Positions 24,501 through 30,799 of a DNA stretch of 37,309 bases are shown piece after piece. Every line of letters begins with the position of its first letter. Position 1 is the stretch's first letter. The stretch spans positions 1-37,309 of IMG/VR virus record IMGVR_UViG_3300034198_014059; one strand, given 5' to 3'. The position numbers and the translations under genes are program-made. The stretch comes from a virus. The notes under the pieces are model-generated. The model had not been told where the DNA came from and did no database searches. It saw only the letters and a program-made list of their open reading frames with translations.

Positions 24501-26931
24501 TCAGTGGGAATCCTAATACAGAGTCATTAACTCCAGCTGTAGATTTTAAATATCCGAATAATTTAGTACCCGCAAATGTACTGCGAGTTAATTGGCTAAG
24601 ACTCTTACCATTTGATATCGAACCAGTAGTGGTATCAAAACTACTATTGTAAACGTCAAATAGTGGTTCTTGTTGAGATTGTGTTTTTTGTTGGCTTTCT
24701 AACCAATTGACCCCATCGTACCACCAATAGCTACCTTTATATTGTCCATCAGTTATCACAACAGTATCATATGTTTCAACATCACCATCATCTGCTTTAG
24801 TTAACTTAATATATTTGGGTCCGTTTGGTATACCGAGGCTATCAACAGTATACTGCACTAAGTTAAGCGTATAAACTTTGTTTCGTACCAATAGATCTTG
24901 ATCTGCGGCAAATACTACACGCATTCCATCAGTTAATGTAACTCCAAATGCCGTGCTTAAAACACGTCCTTCATAGTCATTAAATGCGTCTAATGTTGTG
25001 GTATCTAAAATATCAATTGGAAATTTACCTACTCGCCCATTATTAAATAATAGTATGTCACCTTCAAATTGTATAATTGGACGTTTAGCTCTTTGATCCT
25101 GATTAAATATTGAGATTTCTCTGCGATATTCAGCAGTTGCTGAGATCACATCTCGATGAAACCATCGATTATTTCGTGACCACGGATTACGATCTTTACT
25201 AACACGATTGATTGTAATATATTCAGGAAATATTTGATCGGGATAATTGAGTGCGTTTTCATCATTATATGATTCAGGAGTTACTAATTCATCAATAGGT
25301 ACTAAATCAATGCCTCCAACGAGATCACCAACGCTTTCAACATAGTACTGATTGTTTTGATATGATGCTGGTAATACATCAGATGAAAACTGTATTTTAA
25401 GGCCAGACGTAAATTCTATACCGTTAGGGCTGGTATAATTTAGTTTACCGAGGATATCTGTTTCTACATCAATTTTCCAATCGTTGTAATCAACAATCTT
25501 AAATGATGTATTAATCTCAGACGCAATCTCATCTTGTGCAAATAATATATTAGCTAAACTACTGAGCAGTGGGGTCTGATAAAAGAACCCATCATAATCT
25601 TTGTAATATTCTTTGTTAGCATTAGTTACACCGTATCTAACATACACTTTTTGATCAATAGCTACATCTCGTATGTGCACCATTTTGATCAAAGGATCGT
25701 TAATACCAATATTAACAAATTGTACACGCCAGATTCCATAACGTAAATCATACGGAACCAATGCACCAGCATCATAACCAGTTGAAGTAAATGTATAAGT
25801 TCCGCTGGCATTAGCAATAAATGGTGAACTTAAAGTAATGTTAGCACCGCTGACACTGACTACAGTAGTATTGGCTACAATACCTGTACCAGAAATTATC
25901 AAGTTAGCTGAAATATTAGTACCAGATGCTAATCTAATATTTGAACTACCGACCGTACCGCCACTGACTACTGTAGTATTGGCAATTACTACATTGGGTG
26001 CTGTCCAAATTTCATCGCCGCGATTATTATATTGATCTTGATCGACGAATACTAATTCTTTACCATTGAATTGCCCAATAATTCCACCGTATTGCGGAAA
26101 TTTGGTGACAAAGTTGCTGACAGTACTATTTTGAAAATCACTGTAAACCAACGGAGCAGCATAGTCAACACTGGCTATAGTTGGCATGTTGACAAATCTA
26201 TCTTGTGCTGTTTTCTGTGGAATATAAAATGTTATAGTACCATTGTCAGTTCCATTATTTTCTACTCCAAGCACATCACGTGAACTTAGTGTTGGAGTGG
26301 CCGACAGGACTCCATCTGTACCTAATTCAGTTTGTATCCAAAAAGGATAACCTGGTTGGTCGATAACAAATTTATAAATGCCGCCACGTGGTAATGTAAC
26401 ACTATTGTCAATTGCGCCATTGGTAGTATAAATGTAAGTGCCAGTGGCTGTATCACGAGTGACATTATAGGTCCTTTCAAGTTCTATACCAGTAGTGTCA
26501 ACTTCTACAGGATCGGGACCATCGGGTAACCAATAGTATTGGCTAAAGTTAACAAACTTATCAAAACTAATTAAAGGATCAAATGTGTAATATTCGTTGT
26601 TGAATAGTCGATTTTGATCGTCAGTGAATCCACCATAATACTTAATCTTATTAAGATAATCAACGTAATTACTAAAGAATGTAACATTGTTTTGATCATC
26701 TCGAACTACAGTACTTGGCTCAAGTTGATAATCTCGTCTATCGTTTGAGTCTTCACGTATGTAACTATCACCATTCTTATATGTTGGTGCAAATTTTCGA
26801 CCAACATAACCATATAAATTTGTCAGTGTAGGTTCACTAACCAGTTGATCCATGGTCGCTGATAAAAATTTCTCGTTCGTATCAGTTTGGAATACTGTAG
26901 GTAAAAAATTACGGGTTTTTCTTACGGCCAT
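12598..26931 (-). CDS. Giant composite baseplate/tail protein, 4777 aa
   Basis: One unbroken frame of 14.3 kb encodes a protein of roughly 0.5 MDa. It directly follows gp25- and gp6-like genes, where T4 has gp7, so a wedge-associated role is likely. The N-terminus (NFLPTVFQTDTNEKFLSATM, then GYVGRKFAPTYKNGDSYI, then FVNFSQYYWLPDGP) matches giant structural proteins of marine T4-like phages. Visible modules in order: a GTGIVANTTVVSVSG fibre motif (about 340-380), a GDGITTQYKLTN/INGIARK motif (about 930-1000), RGHDGSITPAFGDYRDD (about 1270), PWEMLGFS (about 1400), FYKGYIKQKGTMNSI (about 2030), an FG-GAP-like propeller (about 2335-3215), GxGYxxPPxVT glycine-rich units (about 3880-3940), an ITYWRNYY...IRRGTQGT fibre module (about 4230-4490) and degenerate NVGDYITQ repeats. 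It may combine gp7-like scaffold and fibre functions. Ribosome-binding site weak. Confidence 0.92.
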   Translation of the reverse strand: MAVRKTRNFLPTVFQTDTNEKFLSATMDQLVSEPTLTNLYGYVGRKFAPTYKNGDSYIREDSNDRRDYQLEPSTVVRDDQNNVTFFSNYVDYLNKIKYYGGFTDDQNRLFNNEYYTFDPLISFDKFVNFSQYYWLPDGPDPVEVDTTGIELERTYNVTRDTATGTYIYTTNGAIDNSVTLPRGGIYKFVIDQPGYPFWIQTELGTDGVLSATPTLSSRDVLGVENNGTDNGTITFYIPQKTAQDRFVNMPTIASVDYAAPLVYSDFQNSTVSNFVTKFPQYGGIIGQFNGKELVFVDQDQYNNRGDEIWTAPNVVIANTTVVSGGTVGSSNIRLASGTNISANLIISGTGIVANTTVVSVSGANITLSSPFIANASGTYTFTSTGYDAGALVPYDLRYGIWRVQFVNIGINDPLIKMVHIRDVAIDQKVYVRYGVTNANKEYYKDYDGFFYQTPLLSSLANILFAQDEIASEINTSFKIVDYNDWKIDVETDILGKLNYTSPNGIEFTSGLKIQFSSDVLPASYQNNQYYVESVGDLVGGIDLVPIDELVTPESYNDENALNYPDQIFPEYITINRVSKDRNPWSRNNRWFHRDVISATAEYRREISIFNQDQRAKRPIIQFEGDILLFNNGRVGKFPIDILDTTTLDAFNDYEGRVLSTAFGVTLTDGMRVVFAADQDLLVRNKVYTLNLVQYTVDSLGIPNGPKYIKLTKADDGDVETYDTVVITDGQYKGSYWWYDGVNWLESQQKTQSQQEPLFDVYNSSFDTTTGSISNGKSLSQLTRSTFAGTKLFGYLKSTAGVNDSVLGFPLSYKNFSTQGDIEFQNYFATDTFSYADEGIILDNINISSMGFLQKINSRYVLQPRNTWQTVVEPSKQYQQIGYVYDGTSNIFPIDVTPVTSASIPYVKVFKNFRYLTSDQWVLVSNQIRLTIGQKFIGDGITTQYKLTNVTSTVDGVLVLINGIARKASGLYTVDNLAINFSTAPKQGDIIDIRVIDTPTIGDKIDILVYSNEISKLGYYQVPLNLDLNAQNTNVDVLTLGGIRNHLVALGQNSTTLIGDVIGISNLRDIDIKQQGGSILQHSAPVPYGELFLLDQQANFVDAIRYAQREYARFKNKFLELSTTLTGIQPTDPVASVDLIMAEINKIKNTSFPWFYSDMIPYGTLKNTLNYTVFNPLDKDYEITNVFSDTTLGNTAILVYLNDSQLIKDVDYKFRTDRPAVTILTDIAVDDIITFVEYANTDGSYVPETPTKLGLWSKFVPRKFNDNTYRTPIDVIRGHDGSITPAFGDYRDDILLELEKRIFNNIKLPDTGTYNDIIRTIPGKFRDSEYTLTEITQLVSKNFQSWVGNNKLDFNTNSTFESNDLFTWNYGLVNDRIDGEKLPGSWRACYQYFYDTVYPHLFPWEMLGFSVEPDWWQTYYGPAPYTSGNQLLWQDLEVGRIRYGVRAGIDTNYARPGLTTIIPVDENGNLLPPASLLTASYNATRCASAWAVGQYGPVEYVWRISSDFPYAVQQAIALATPGKYFGLNIDTYNYSPYNAVTQLLTNADYITQYLNYTTKNHLTQNDIRYNGESINGIIYRGAGYLNWITDYLISQGVNPSNKISTMLKNYQVNLAYKLAGFTDQTYLNVLAEQTSPGSTNDTIVIPNENYKVYLNKSTPTQKLVYSAVIVEKTTNGYSIRGYDLNNPFFTIIPSTINNNAERISVLNSSATIFRDYQNLKLVVPYGYEFTSQQQIVDFLISYQRYLLAQGFVFTDNDDGLGELRNWKLSSKEFLYWSQQGWKPGSIIVLSPVANSLKAISIQSISDGISDSQYGSRIVDQNFKLIKNNDYEVLRDPNNFRITISNPASVIGYVEVDLVQYEHVLIFDNTTVFNDIIYKPELGNRQYRLKLQGQKTADWDGSLYAPGFIYNSGVIDAWQPGKDYLRGDLVNYKNQYYTALQNIIASTDFQFGYWKQIASSEIQTGILPNFSTIASESQAYYDSYPNIDSKKQIEYSHGLIGFRPREFLSNLGLTQTTQIEFYKGYIKQKGTMNSINQLIDAKFNNMTSNISLYEEWAIRIGTYGALDVNPYIEIALDEKKFGVNPSLAQFVGDANSNLGNGETIFNKSQLYKSTNQFNGNIALNRTESSNYDNDIKTAGYVNVDDVDATIYDLANYVELDSQIGEIGTGYTIWCAKDFSQDWNVYRITETNNFVISVTNSLDNYITWTSDTPHGLSVNDIFFVRNFDTDYDGFYQVYKVVDLNNVMVKYSKTVQNLTTLTGKGLFFVLNSMRFLYMEDCRVYGLSNPPNGWRVGEKIWIDDDAETSAVQGQPFGTQPNGTWKVYEKQQPWAVKQALPKSSLEYASGDGYGTSLKMSADGLTVVTGSPFKGNGVVNTFVKDYQGDFREAFTIKPAPFDYDVYGFGATVDLSIGESSATRLAIGAPSSYGNVGYVMTYVRSPSSNSFDISQILVGDTTNPKKDLFGSSIAYNQDGNWLYVGAPGNDKVYIYGLNRFVPYQSQTISVNNLNIISLANLAGAGSITSNVGDVITEPITGAVIKVTATTWPTASSNVTVNSLTNIVPLPGTTNNLANITVSAAISANIGSYVYQSTSSANVFLFRGVAGSNKVYGFYQDANRFDTTGWLSVNGANAAVKPTYVGSGNLFLNGVDTGLYANATFTTATTSNINLASYGFIPAVTNDARSLLVKSGVKTYIPNIEYTLTGNIINFTSNVAQNDIIVTQQPYYALLGNVTGNTGSNFGFALSSSFDGAQLAVGAPLDNVLGFSGAGAVWVYDRVIEAFNSTGGSDYITQNTIGQVYRVTIDGIEVFNYSIVGANTVRFITPPAVGRVILIETNKFSLLEKLIGIDSLEGGTSAIQANAFFGTSLTICSNNCAIYIGAPNYDNGIEFNTGAVWKFHNRGRLYGTDTGTVLNPVFTPGDSIRLDNFEITVSGRLMPTTSGNILTLNSDVVVKVGDYITQTGSSANLTVLANVIYGQSVTVSGDWSSLNYGYGNVIAVNGANIVAYPMVSLDSLVKDINDANLLGISAVNENGYFRLDSDSTVAKNLLRILSGTTQPNSAGVLAASDMIVFAFMQIIINPYGTAGEYFGNKVKLAANAYMLVIGSARGTTRGYTTFDTNTTVLDNNSTALFDQIQGSGSVYIYELYDDPRNEVEHPGRYAFAQQLSTGDLNTGDQFGYALDIEGTYVTVSAPGDDTVLSDAGSVYIFENPTMTRGWKLIRYQQPKVDIDSVSRIYLYNSQTNIILDNLQFIDPAKGRILGQAEQEISYKTEYDPAIYNRGNNTNADINLDTYWNDNQVGQVWWNLSLVRFIDYEQDTLVYRSRYWGELFPGSEIEVCEWVESNVLPSRYVSSGGDGVPKYADDGAYVEIVFVDPTTNIIGSKYYYWVKNRTGVDPNDPARNLPTSSIADIIANPKNQGITYAAVIDTRAIILYNVAQYLSAKNTILHFDYQLIINTNIIHSEYELVQKNNPLDFVPDKIVNKLVDSLAGLDSLGSVVPDPKLSLADRYGIEVRPRQSMFVDRLTAINEMVDYVNSVLIEKPIVRQYDISQLQSAEAQPNSNSGAYNLKIATEIELNYIDTGGLPIGYKILVEEDTTQDNLWVIYQLTNNRTWEIIQVQSYKTNLYWEYVDWYAPGFGPTEVIEYVVDTLVDALKLPVAGGDEILVKVSNAIGGGFNILTVLNDGSFQVVGIENGTIQLNTSLGNYADNALGFGNQGYATNRYDQNPNLEIRNIIYALKEDIFINELQGEFNNLFFVLVNFLFTEQKYVDWIFKTSFISATHDLRTLSQFPSYIRDNQTYYQSYIEEVKPYRTKIREYLLNYTGNDIYQSTVTDFDLPPYYDTTLKIFRGPSGEYIETDSAIWQTYPYNQWYDNRKFTVGSILVETPGLGYNIPPLVTIVSGAGGGGGATATAYIDGDTGSVTHIVVDNPGAGYISTPTVVVNGSATIPATAYAVIKNSQVRSFDTALKFDRITYTSIVTEWAANTTYYKTVFGANGRVISGNIVTHVDGAGIRSAYAVNANITTGNTFINSDYTVFAANAFTNANDRIVGYYQPSTTMPARDLNQLVPGVDYPGVQVQGAKFNETPLFGGTFDLGTFDNISYDSDGNPMLSNESIDSIIQSNYTDAALGTRPEDINVDGGAYVDRYSSHAPEEMIPGILFDTLDMRVFTQDGPHIYGYRIFNNMLRQTNYIRISDNQTTTLANALSLTDNVIVVTDPTVLPKSDASTIPPYMGVVFIGAERITYWRNYYKDQTTWTAGTAYSNSSVLRYGNVITFNGNISVNVNNYILQPSSNANARVTALGMSNNSVYVAYTNTNVFTLGSGNIQVTGPGFAEIQMSGAITANIGNYITQASSGANLRVMANVSANANVVVAYSGVFGANIGYGNIQINGVEITIPYSTGNVLHPWANVGVHPFIANLNGVVPQAIAPITSANAYFITTNVMPATSTFDSTLVEILPNINTLGQIRRGTQGTSVANTYPVGTLVTDASVQQTIPDISTTNVKFIQLQFSANITANVGDYITQPSTGAGFRVISTATDTPNVSLTYIGTFKANIGQTVSNANVITLSGNITTIYPVSINSLATLSETVTLQPSYTVRFSNAISYINSNANVISANVGDTITQLTSGTSATILAFENAAGNLILVSYNNTNRFNLLSGNVVAASNVALNGFYTGNTYPISSNIAGFIGLTDGGNVNVVVGTSDVATIKSNTQLQQSNVWYNLGTGTATDGTGLAGATTVPALFIKSELAILNATSIKADELTTEDAINMLTTEDGTVITEE
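12639..12646 (-). promoter_or_regulatory. Late promoter octamer, GATAAATA, inside the end of the giant gene
   Basis: GATAAATA lies 44 bases upstream of the ATG at 12595, giving a predicted leader of about 38 bases with a strong GAGGAA site. It would let the fibre genes be transcribed without the 14-kb gene in front of them. Confidence 0.6.
12960..14110 (-). repeat. Degenerate NVGDYITQ protein repeats (C-terminal cluster)
   Basis: Four copies of a degenerate unit are encoded here, in residues about 4275-4660: SVNVNNYILQPSSNANARV, TANIGNYITQASSGANLRV, TANVGDYITQPSTGAGFRV and SANVGDTITQLTSGTSATI. Each is followed by a variable strand pair. Three more copies lie in the propeller insertions, near 19375, 19200 and 18090. 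I do not recognise the repeat as a named domain. Confidence 0.8.
17290..19925 (-). other. FG-GAP (integrin-alpha-like) beta-propeller in the giant protein
   Basis: Residues about 2335-3215 contain several blade-like units of the form GxxFGxxL....G..L.VGAP....G.VY.Y. Examples are GYGTSLKMSADGLTVVTGSP, YGFGATVDL.., DLFGSSIAYNQDGNWLYVGAP, NFGFALSSSFDGAQLAVGAP, FFGTSLTICSNNCAIYIGAP, EYFGNKVKLAANAYMLVIGS and QFGYALDIEGTYVTVSAPGD. Seven units would close a propeller. Long insertions lie between blades, two of them with NVGDYITQ-type repeats. Confidence 0.78.
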
Positions 26932-26961
26932 TATGTTATTTTCTCATCAACTTTATTATAT

Positions 26962-29900
26962 TTAAGCTATTACAACTTGTCCGGTTTGATTGATCTGTGC
27001 TGCTGTAATTGCGCTGATAATCTGTATGTTGTCTACTGTTGCGCAACTGATTATAATCTCATTAAAATTTGCATTAATCTGTAACAGACTACCAAATGCA
27101 CTGCTTTGACTCGAAGGAACAATTAAAATACTTGAAATAGTGGGGGCTAAATTAGTATGTAGGTATGCTGCCAATTCACTAAAATAAAATGTTTCACCAA
27201 AGTCCCAATTGGAAATATCAAAATATGTATTAATAGCCCCAATCACCGATGTTTTAACATCATTATCGCTGATAACTATACTCGGATTCTTAACTACTTT
27301 GAAAATAGCCTGTAGAGTAGGTTCTGCTTTTGCTCCAAAAATAGGTTTAAATTTAGCTGGATTGTAGATGATTGTATCTGATATGGTTTTATAATTTTCA
27401 AGTCCACTGTAATTTAAAGACAATGTTTCACTGGTTGGTGCTGTTGGCTCAGCTACCACACCCGATGTATCTTGAACCCAAGCAGTATAATCTGTAGCGT
27501 ATTGTTTGGTTAAGATATACAAGTCAATGATATTATTTGGACTGGGATCGATGCGACGATAGTTTGGTGTATTGTGGCGATATTGGAAATATAAATCTTG
27601 GCGACCTACCTTAGCTGTATACCCAGTTACAAGATTCAAGGAATAATTTGCACCGCTAATTGCCAATTGGTAGAAATTATTCAATGGTGGTATATAGAAT
27701 AGTTGACCATCTTGATATAGTGTTTTAGCTATTTCTGCATCTCTGAGAGTATTGTATGTCGATATAACAGTATTAGCATCCACCGGTGTTTGGGCAACAA
27801 AATTATCATAATCGTATGTTTCTTGGAAATAGACATACTTGCTGTTGGGATTTATCGACGGATCTACTATCAATTCAAATAGTTCTGGATTATCGGGGAT
27901 CCCGTCGGTGTTAGTGTCAGGGAATGTTATATATATCTTGTTAGGATTTTCGTACCCATCAGCTTCAATAATACTCTTTAAGACATACCACTGATAATCA
28001 AGTGCTAATGAGCTTGCCGAGTCTGGTTGGCTGTTCATCTTTAGGACTTTAACTTGATCGTGTACTGTTAGTCCAGTTTTAGGATCAAAGGCCTTGACCG
28101 TATCATCAAAATAAAAATTAGTTTCTAATACGCTTTCAAATACGTAATTTAATCCTCGATAAAATACTGTATAGGTTTGACCTAATGTTTGGAATCGTAT
28201 GATCCAGCTGGAGTCTAATCCATTACCACTGGTGTCACCTGTGTAGGTTAAATTAAATGCACTAACTGAATCAAGATCTTGTGGAGCAATAATTTTCCAA
28301 GAAGTAGAATTTACATCGTAACGAAGACCAAAATCCTCAAATGCCTGAACATAACTGATCATTGACGAAATTAATGTTGTTGAAAAATCTAAGCTGAATA
28401 CTGCAAACACTTTGTCTGCAATAGCCCCCTCAGGAACTGTCTGGTTTAAGGTAATAGGCCCTGATCCATTAGTAAGATTACCTATTCCTCCGTTGGTTCC
28501 GTCCCCAACTACCAATTCGACTGATGTATAGATGTAATATTTGTCACCGCTTTTACCTGGTGTACCAACTTGAATTGTATTTTGTGCATCAAAATAATTA
28601 CCTGTGCCGGCCGAAAATCTTAAGATAGCACCTTGACGTACATACTTGTTAGCACTACTAACCACAGTACCAATTTGCAATATTTTTCCGGTTGAGTCAT
28701 AAAAATAACCTGTTGATCCGTTGGTGATAGCTGTTGAGAAATGCCAATAGATATCAGTTAAATTAATCAATGGATAGTTTGCATAAAAATATTGTAGCGT
28801 TTCTTTTTCAGATACTATAGGTTTAACTTGATTGTTAATAACTTTATAAATGTCGTTAGTAGTAATATAGTCAAAACCAAAAGATTTAGTAAAATAATCT
28901 CTGTATAACATTCCATCCTGACAGAAAATATTTGTACTTGAATACTTGCCGGTAGTATCAATAACATCTAAGTAGCGTGATACCCCACTGCTGGTACGAT
29001 TAACTGCTTTGGCCTTTAATACATCACTAAACAATGTATAAGGTAAGATATTATAGTCTTCGCCTGTGACCATACGATTCTGTGTATAGTATTGTTGTGG
29101 TGCTTTTTGACGAATATCTTCAATGGTTTCTCTGCTGACAGCATTAGCTATAGTATATTGTAGGCTCGCACGAATTGTAATAGTTTCAATTCTACCTGTG
29201 TGACTTACGTAATTAATTGGAACTACTATGCCCTGCATTTCTGTTGGAGTTATTTTATAGTTCAATCCATTGCTTGTTCTATAATAGATGCGGAAAGTAC
29301 CTTGTGGAACATTGGCGAACGATCCATCACCAAACACTAAATCAATTTGATCTCCAGCACGACTATTAACTTGATAGATATTTCTGTTAGTAGTTTGATT
29401 ATAGATAACATTAGTTACATTAACCGCCGGAACCTGTGACCATAACACGTCAGGCTGACCATTTTTATTTAAACTATAAACCCACACATCGTTATTATTA
29501 ATATTATCAACATTGATGCTGTAAACACGATTGGGTAAACTTTCTAAGAAATTAACATCTACACTTGCTAATGTTCCTTGTTTGAAATAAGTAAAATATC
29601 CTGTATTAGAGCTGTAATTACCTAAACCGTCGTTTTTGTATAAAATATTAAAAGGTAAATTGGGTCTTGGTGCTACTTCATAGATGTAACTTTTTTCAAT
29701 ACTGGTTGGACTTACCATCTCAAAATCAGTTGTTGACCCTTCAATACTTGCAGTAAAACTGTAAGTAGGTACTATGCTGGATACTAAATTAATCTGATAT
29801 TCGTTATTAGTAATTCCATTAATTACTTGACTATTGCTGGGTTTACTTATAGTTTGATTGCTGAGCAAGGACGCATTAATTACAGCAGTAAATTGTTCTT

Positions 29901-30357
29901 GCCAATTGTCATTTGCTGAATCGGCCCAGGTGATCACTAAACCACTTAAATTAATACCATTGCTATCATAAAGGTTTTCTGTAGTGCTTACACTATCAAA
30001 TTTTAAAAATCCTTGGCTATTAATATTACGTTTAGGATTGTAGGAAATTAGGCGAGCAAGTTTAAGAATACTGTCACGACGTTGTGCAGTATCAATAAAG
30101 TTTTCACGGGCATTTAAGTCGCCGCGGAAAGCAATACTTTGACCCAAAAACGCAATAGTATCAATTAATGCAATAAATTCACTAGATTCAATAAAGTCAT
30201 TGAAATCTTCTGGGTAGTACAAGCGAAGATAATCAACCATTGACTTGCGAAGTGTTTCGTAGTCATAGCTTTGAAAGTCTGCATTGCGGAATGTTTGATA
30301 GAGCTTGGTCCAGTCTTCAGCTACTAATAAACTAGTTTGTCGTGTTGTGGTTGCCAT
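26962..30357 (-). CDS. 6: Baseplate wedge protein, gp6-like, enlarged
   Basis: This encodes 1131 residues, against 660 for T4 gp6. The N-terminal region (YETLRKSMVDYLRLYYPEDF, FIESSEFIALIDTIAFLGQS, RENFIDTAQRRDSILKLARL) corresponds to the helical start of gp6, which handles membership in the wedge heterotrimer. FGDGSFANVPQGTFRIYYRT and, around residues 415-440, ETIEDIRQKAPQQYYTQNRM followed by VTGEDYNILPY match the baseplate J-like core. The C-terminal 120 residues (FKVVKNPSIVISDNDVKTSV, WDFGETFYFSELAAYLH) match the terminal part used for dimerisation in T4. The additional length lies between core and C-terminus (about 540-980) and is beta-rich with no motif I know. In T4 two gp6 and one gp7 form each wedge. 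AGGAAA precedes the ATG, and a late promoter lies at 30378-30385. Confidence 0.87.
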   Translation of the reverse strand: MATTTRQTSLLVAEDWTKLYQTFRNADFQSYDYETLRKSMVDYLRLYYPEDFNDFIESSEFIALIDTIAFLGQSIAFRGDLNARENFIDTAQRRDSILKLARLISYNPKRNINSQGFLKFDSVSTTENLYDSNGINLSGLVITWADSANDNWQEQFTAVINASLLSNQTISKPSNSQVINGITNNEYQINLVSSIVPTYSFTASIEGSTTDFEMVSPTSIEKSYIYEVAPRPNLPFNILYKNDGLGNYSSNTGYFTYFKQGTLASVDVNFLESLPNRVYSINVDNINNNDVWVYSLNKNGQPDVLWSQVPAVNVTNVIYNQTTNRNIYQVNSRAGDQIDLVFGDGSFANVPQGTFRIYYRTSNGLNYKITPTEMQGIVVPINYVSHTGRIETITIRASLQYTIANAVSRETIEDIRQKAPQQYYTQNRMVTGEDYNILPYTLFSDVLKAKAVNRTSSGVSRYLDVIDTTGKYSSTNIFCQDGMLYRDYFTKSFGFDYITTNDIYKVINNQVKPIVSEKETLQYFYANYPLINLTDIYWHFSTAITNGSTGYFYDSTGKILQIGTVVSSANKYVRQGAILRFSAGTGNYFDAQNTIQVGTPGKSGDKYYIYTSVELVVGDGTNGGIGNLTNGSGPITLNQTVPEGAIADKVFAVFSLDFSTTLISSMISYVQAFEDFGLRYDVNSTSWKIIAPQDLDSVSAFNLTYTGDTSGNGLDSSWIIRFQTLGQTYTVFYRGLNYVFESVLETNFYFDDTVKAFDPKTGLTVHDQVKVLKMNSQPDSASSLALDYQWYVLKSIIEADGYENPNKIYITFPDTNTDGIPDNPELFELIVDPSINPNSKYVYFQETYDYDNFVAQTPVDANTVISTYNTLRDAEIAKTLYQDGQLFYIPPLNNFYQLAISGANYSLNLVTGYTAKVGRQDLYFQYRHNTPNYRRIDPSPNNIIDLYILTKQYATDYTAWVQDTSGVVAEPTAPTSETLSLNYSGLENYKTISDTIIYNPAKFKPIFGAKAEPTLQAIFKVVKNPSIVISDNDVKTSVIGAINTYFDISNWDFGETFYFSELAAYLHTNLAPTISSILIVPSSQSSAFGSLLQINANFNEIIISCATVDNIQIISAITAAQINQTGQVVIA

Positions 30358-30377
30358 CGTTATTTCCTAATATTAAG

Positions 30378-30385
30378 TATTTATC
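30378..30385 (-). promoter_or_regulatory. Late promoter octamer, GATAAATA, before the gp6-like gene
   Basis: GATAAATA lies 20 bases upstream of the gp6-like ATG in the 47-base intergenic gap. The predicted start near 30372 leaves a 15-base leader that includes AGGAAA. Confidence 0.75.
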
Positions 30386-30388
30386 AGG

Positions 30389-30407
30389 AAAAATAACTGC
30401 GTAGTTA
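30389..30407 (-). terminator. Weak intrinsic terminator overlapping the gp25-like stop codon
   Basis: On the minus strand TAACT and AGTTA pair around a four-base loop (ACGC), followed by five T. The first base triplet of the stem is the gp25-like TAA. The stem is short, so read-through is likely. The late promoter follows within a few bases. Confidence 0.45.
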
Positions 30408-30791
30408 ATTACTTGAGGTGAGGGTTATGGTTTTACTGCTATTATCAAACTGCATATTCATTATGCTGGTTTGATTAGTTTGTAGATAACGTAATTCTAA
30501 AAGTATTTGTATGCCTTGATCATATTCTGTGATAACAATATTATCAAAACTTACACGAGGATCATAGCTGGCAATGGCTTTGACATCTTCTTGTATTACT
30601 GATTTGAGATCTTCAGTAAAGGGTTCGTGTAGTACATTCCATATAATAGTGCCAAAGCTAGGATTCATTAGCTTTTCACCTTTGCGGATATAGAAATGAT
30701 TGAGAATGTCTCTTCGTACAAGTTCAAAGTCCGTAATACGGAACTTTTTATTTTGTACTAAAGTACTAAATCCTTTATACATAGTAGCCAT
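30405..30791 (-). CDS. 25: Baseplate wedge protein, gp25-like
   Basis: This encodes 128 residues, close to the usual 130 or so for gp25. KKFRITDFELVRRDILNHFY, then RKGEKLMNPSFGTIIWNVLH followed by EPFTEDL, then QEDVKAIASYDPRVSFDNI and LELRYLQTNQ are the expected sequence of the gp25/GPW lysozyme-like fold. The core EPR signature of this family appears here as Asp77-Pro78-Arg79. In contractile injection systems gp25 (TssE in type VI secretion) binds gp6 and helps start sheath assembly. It lies directly before the gp6-like gene, the arrangement found in T4. AAGGA is 11 bases from the ATG. Confidence 0.93.
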   Translation of the reverse strand: MATMYKGFSTLVQNKKFRITDFELVRRDILNHFYIRKGEKLMNPSFGTIIWNVLHEPFTEDLKSVIQEDVKAIASYDPRVSFDNIVITEYDQGIQILLELRYLQTNQTSIMNMQFDNSSKTITLTSSN

Positions 30792-30799
30792 AATAATAC

